5,737 nucleotides of DNA, from assembly GCA_910585345.1 (NCBI GenBank), contig CAJUDS010000034.1, positions 1-5,737 on the forward strand, read 5' to 3'. The translations under genes were made by a program, and so were the position numbers. This document shows, piece after piece, positions 4,186 to 5,737 of this stretch. The notes beneath the pieces are model-generated. The model saw nothing but the letters and a program-made list of their open reading frames with translations, was not told the origin of the DNA and searched no databases. Each line of letters begins with the position of its first letter. Within the stretch, counting starts at the first letter, position 1. This DNA comes from an uncultured Lachnospiraceae bacterium (GTDB lineage Bacteria > Bacillota > Clostridia > Lachnospirales > Lachnospiraceae).

Positions 4186-5547
4186 ATGGGACAGACAAAG
4201 CCTGTGGAAAACAAAATGGGCGTTATGCCGGTGAATAAGCTGTTGATTAATATGTCGCTGCCGATGATGGTATCTATGCTGGTGCAGGCGCTTTATAATG
4301 TGGTGGACAGCGTATTCGTTGCAAAAATTGATGAAAATGCACTGACAGCCGTATCACTTGCATTTCCGCTTCAGAATTTGATGATTGCGGTTGCGGTAGG
4401 AACCGGTGTGGGTGTAAATGCGCTGCTTTCAAAGTCTCTGGGAGAAAAGAATTTTGAAAAGGTGAACAGAACTGCGGTGAACGCAGTGTTTTTGGCTGCT
4501 ATCAGCTATCTGGCAGTTCTGCTGGTCGGTATTTTCGGCATTGGTATTTTTTACCGAAGTCAGACTTCCGACGTGCGGATTATTGCGTATGGACTTCAGT
4601 ATGGCCGTATCTGCTGTTGTTTTTCGTTTGGTGTATTTTTGCAGGTAACGATGGAGCGTCTGCTGCAGTCGACCGGAAAGACCTTTTATACGATGATCAT
4701 CCAGGGAACGGGAGCCATTATTAATATTATACTGGATCCAATTTTGATTTTTGGCTATTTTGGTTTTCCGCGGATGGGAGTTGCAGGCGCGGCTGCCGCC
4801 ACAGTAACGGGACAAATCATTGCCTCGATTCTTGCAGTTATTTTGAACCAGAAAGTAAACCACGAAGTAAGGATGAAATGGGATGGATTCCGCCCGGATA
4901 AGACAATCATCGGGCAGATCTATAAAGTTGGGGTTCCTTCTATTATAATGCAGTCCATTGCCTCTGTCATGACATATGGAATGAATCTGATCCTGATGTC
5001 ATTTACTTCCACTGCGACGGCTGTGTTTGGGGTGTATTTTAAGCTGCAGAGTTTTATTTTTATGCCGGTATTTGGGCTCAATAACGGTATGATTCCCATT
5101 ATCGCCTATAACTATGGCGCTGACAGCAGAGAACGGGTTGTGCAGACGATTCGCTACAGTACGATATACGCTGTCATGATTATGGCGGTGGGTACTTTTA
5201 TCTTTCATGTGTTTCCTGCGAATTTGCTCACGATGTTTGAAGCTTCCGAAACGATGCTGCAGATTGGCGTGCCTGCGCTGCGGATCATCAGCGTCAGCTT
5301 TGTTGTTGCCGGCTACTGTATCGTATGCGGCAGCGTATTTCAGGCGCTGGGAAACGGTGTATACAGCCTAGCGGTGTCTGTGGCCAGACAGTTGATTGTA
5401 CTGCTTCCGGTGGCATATCTGCTGTCCCGGCTGGGGAATGTAAATTATGTGTGGTGGTCGTTTCCGATAGCAGAAATGGCATCTGTTATGATGTCAACGA
5501 TATTCCTGGTTCGGATTCACAGGAAAATCATCAGTAAGCTGGGCTGA
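4186..5547 (+). CDS. MATE-family multidrug/cation efflux transporter, 453 aa
   Basis: Inner-membrane antiporter of the MATE family, which exports organic cations and drugs in exchange for Na+ or H+. Its length of 453 aa is typical, and about twelve hydrophobic segments are visible in two homologous halves. N-half landmarks are P26 and D41 in helix 1 (ALYNVVDSVFVAK; the Asp lies where MATE proteins carry a conserved acidic residue), the glycine-rich VGTGVGVNALL (71-81) and LDPILIFG (183-190), followed by GVAGAAAATVTGQ (198-210). The C-half repeats the pattern with VGVPSIIMQ (248-256), GLNNGMIPIIAYNYGA (297-312) and PALRIISVSF (363-372). The start is supported by AGGAG (4173-4177) eight bases upstream. 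It is the last gene of the 3321 operon. Substrate cannot be read from sequence. Family assignment is secure. Confidence 0.96.
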   Translation: MGQTKPVENKMGVMPVNKLLINMSLPMMVSMLVQALYNVVDSVFVAKIDENALTAVSLAFPLQNLMIAVAVGTGVGVNALLSKSLGEKNFEKVNRTAVNAVFLAAISYLAVLLVGIFGIGIFYRSQTSDVRIIAYGLQYGRICCCFSFGVFLQVTMERLLQSTGKTFYTMIIQGTGAIINIILDPILIFGYFGFPRMGVAGAAAATVTGQIIASILAVILNQKVNHEVRMKWDGFRPDKTIIGQIYKVGVPSIIMQSIASVMTYGMNLILMSFTSTATAVFGVYFKLQSFIFMPVFGLNNGMIPIIAYNYGADSRERVVQTIRYSTIYAVMIMAVGTFIFHVFPANLLTMFEASETMLQIGVPALRIISVSFVVAGYCIVCGSVFQALGNGVYSLAVSVARQLIVLLPVAYLLSRLGNVNYVWWSFPIAEMASVMMSTIFLVRIHRKIISKLG

Positions 5548-5554
5548 TCGAAAT

Positions 5555-5582
5555 GAATTTTTGCACCGTGCAGTTGAAATTC
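5555..5582. repeat. Imperfect hairpin after the MATE gene
   Basis: GAATTT (5555-5560) pairs with AAATTC (5577-5582), with an inner TGCAC/GTGCA pairing (5562-5566 with 5568-5572). The inner stem has a very tight turn, so the full structure may not form. No T-run follows, so a true intrinsic terminator of the MATE operon is not visible. The structure abuts the tRNA promoter. Confidence 0.35.
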
Positions 5583-5612
5583 TTGACAAAAAAGCAGCAG
5601 TTTATATATAAT
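5583..5612 (+). promoter_or_regulatory. Strong consensus promoter of tRNA-Leu
   Basis: Perfect TTGACA (5583-5588) and perfect TATAAT (5607-5612) boxes are separated by 18 bases, with AT-rich sequence just upstream of the -10. Transcription would start near 5619, about 54 bases before the tRNA. Perfect boxes at both sites fit a highly expressed stable-RNA operon. Confidence 0.88.
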
Positions 5613-5621
5613 CATTTCAGA

Positions 5622-5667
5622 GCCGTACTGTGCAGAGGATTTCTCTCTGTGTATAGTTCGGTACGGC
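5622..5667 (+). other. Structured 5' leader of the tRNA-Leu transcript
   Basis: GCCGTAC (5622-5628) and GTACGGC (5661-5667) form a perfect 7-bp outer stem. Inside, CAGAG (5633-5637) pairs with CTCTG (5645-5649). The stem closes five bases before the tRNA 5' end, where RNase P would cut. It may aid precursor folding or processing. Confidence 0.5.
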
Positions 5668-5672
5668 GTAAT

Positions 5673-5737
5673 GCGGATATGGCGGAATTGGCAGACGCGC
5701 CAGATTTAGGTTCTGGTGGGAGACCGTGCAGGTTCAA
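5673..5737 (+). tRNA. tRNA-Leu (anticodon TAG), 3' end cut off
   Basis: The tRNA begins with acceptor strand GCGGATA, then a D-arm with GGCAGACGC. The anticodon stem 5700-5704 pairs with 5712-5716 around a loop with TAG at 5707-5709. A long variable arm starts at about 5717, as expected for leucine tRNAs. The T-loop TTCAA is reached at the window edge; the rest lies outside. Confidence 0.95.

Noticed and set aside
3354..4214. Minus-strand open frames opposite the 217-aa and DUF6472-like genes
   Set aside because: Shadows of well-packed plus-strand genes with clear overlaps and ribosome binding sites; no domain seen.

Overview
The window looks like a chromosomal segment of a low-to-moderate GC Gram-positive anaerobe in the Clostridia, most likely Lachnospiraceae. 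The signs are a five-tRNA operon with no genome-encoded CCA ends, strong TTGACA/TATAAT-type promoters, purine-rich Shine-Dalgarno sites, a small four-cysteine protein resembling the DUF6472 family, and a clostridial-type MATE transporter. Species cannot be fixed from the sequence alone.

Left (1-507): the end of a tRNA operon, with Gly(TCC, 5' truncated), Arg(TCT), His(GTG), Gln(TTG) and Lys(TTT), closed by an intrinsic terminator. Next (532-2652): a self-contained, visibly AT-richer three-gene operon with its own near-consensus promoter. It encodes a GHKL-fold ATPase-like protein, a small STAS-like (DUF4325-type) protein and a single-pass membrane protein, and ends at a very strong hairpin terminator. 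The genes overlap by 11 and 4 bases, so they are probably translationally coupled. The arrangement recalls partner-switching pairs (an anti-sigma-type kinase with a STAS antagonist) with a membrane-bound third protein. I do not recognise this exact cassette as a named system. It is the best candidate here for something undescribed, possibly signalling or defence.

Middle (2653-3254): about 600 bases with no intact gene. It holds an apparent transposase C-terminal remnant on the minus strand, two near-identical 23-bp direct repeats 550 bases apart, several GC-rich perfect hairpins, and a striking pair of interleaved 9-bp inverted repeats (3131-3179) that could form an H-type pseudoknot or two alternative stems. 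This looks like mobile-element debris, possibly with a structured RNA or DNA element.

Right (3255-5547): a consensus promoter drives a tight three-gene operon of an unrecognised 217-residue protein, a DUF6472-like small cysteine protein and a MATE-family efflux transporter. The window closes with a strong tRNA promoter, a structured leader and the first 65 bases of tRNA-Leu(TAG). The AT-rich three-gene module therefore sits between a tRNA operon and insertion-element debris, in a typical accessory position between ordinary chromosomal genes.
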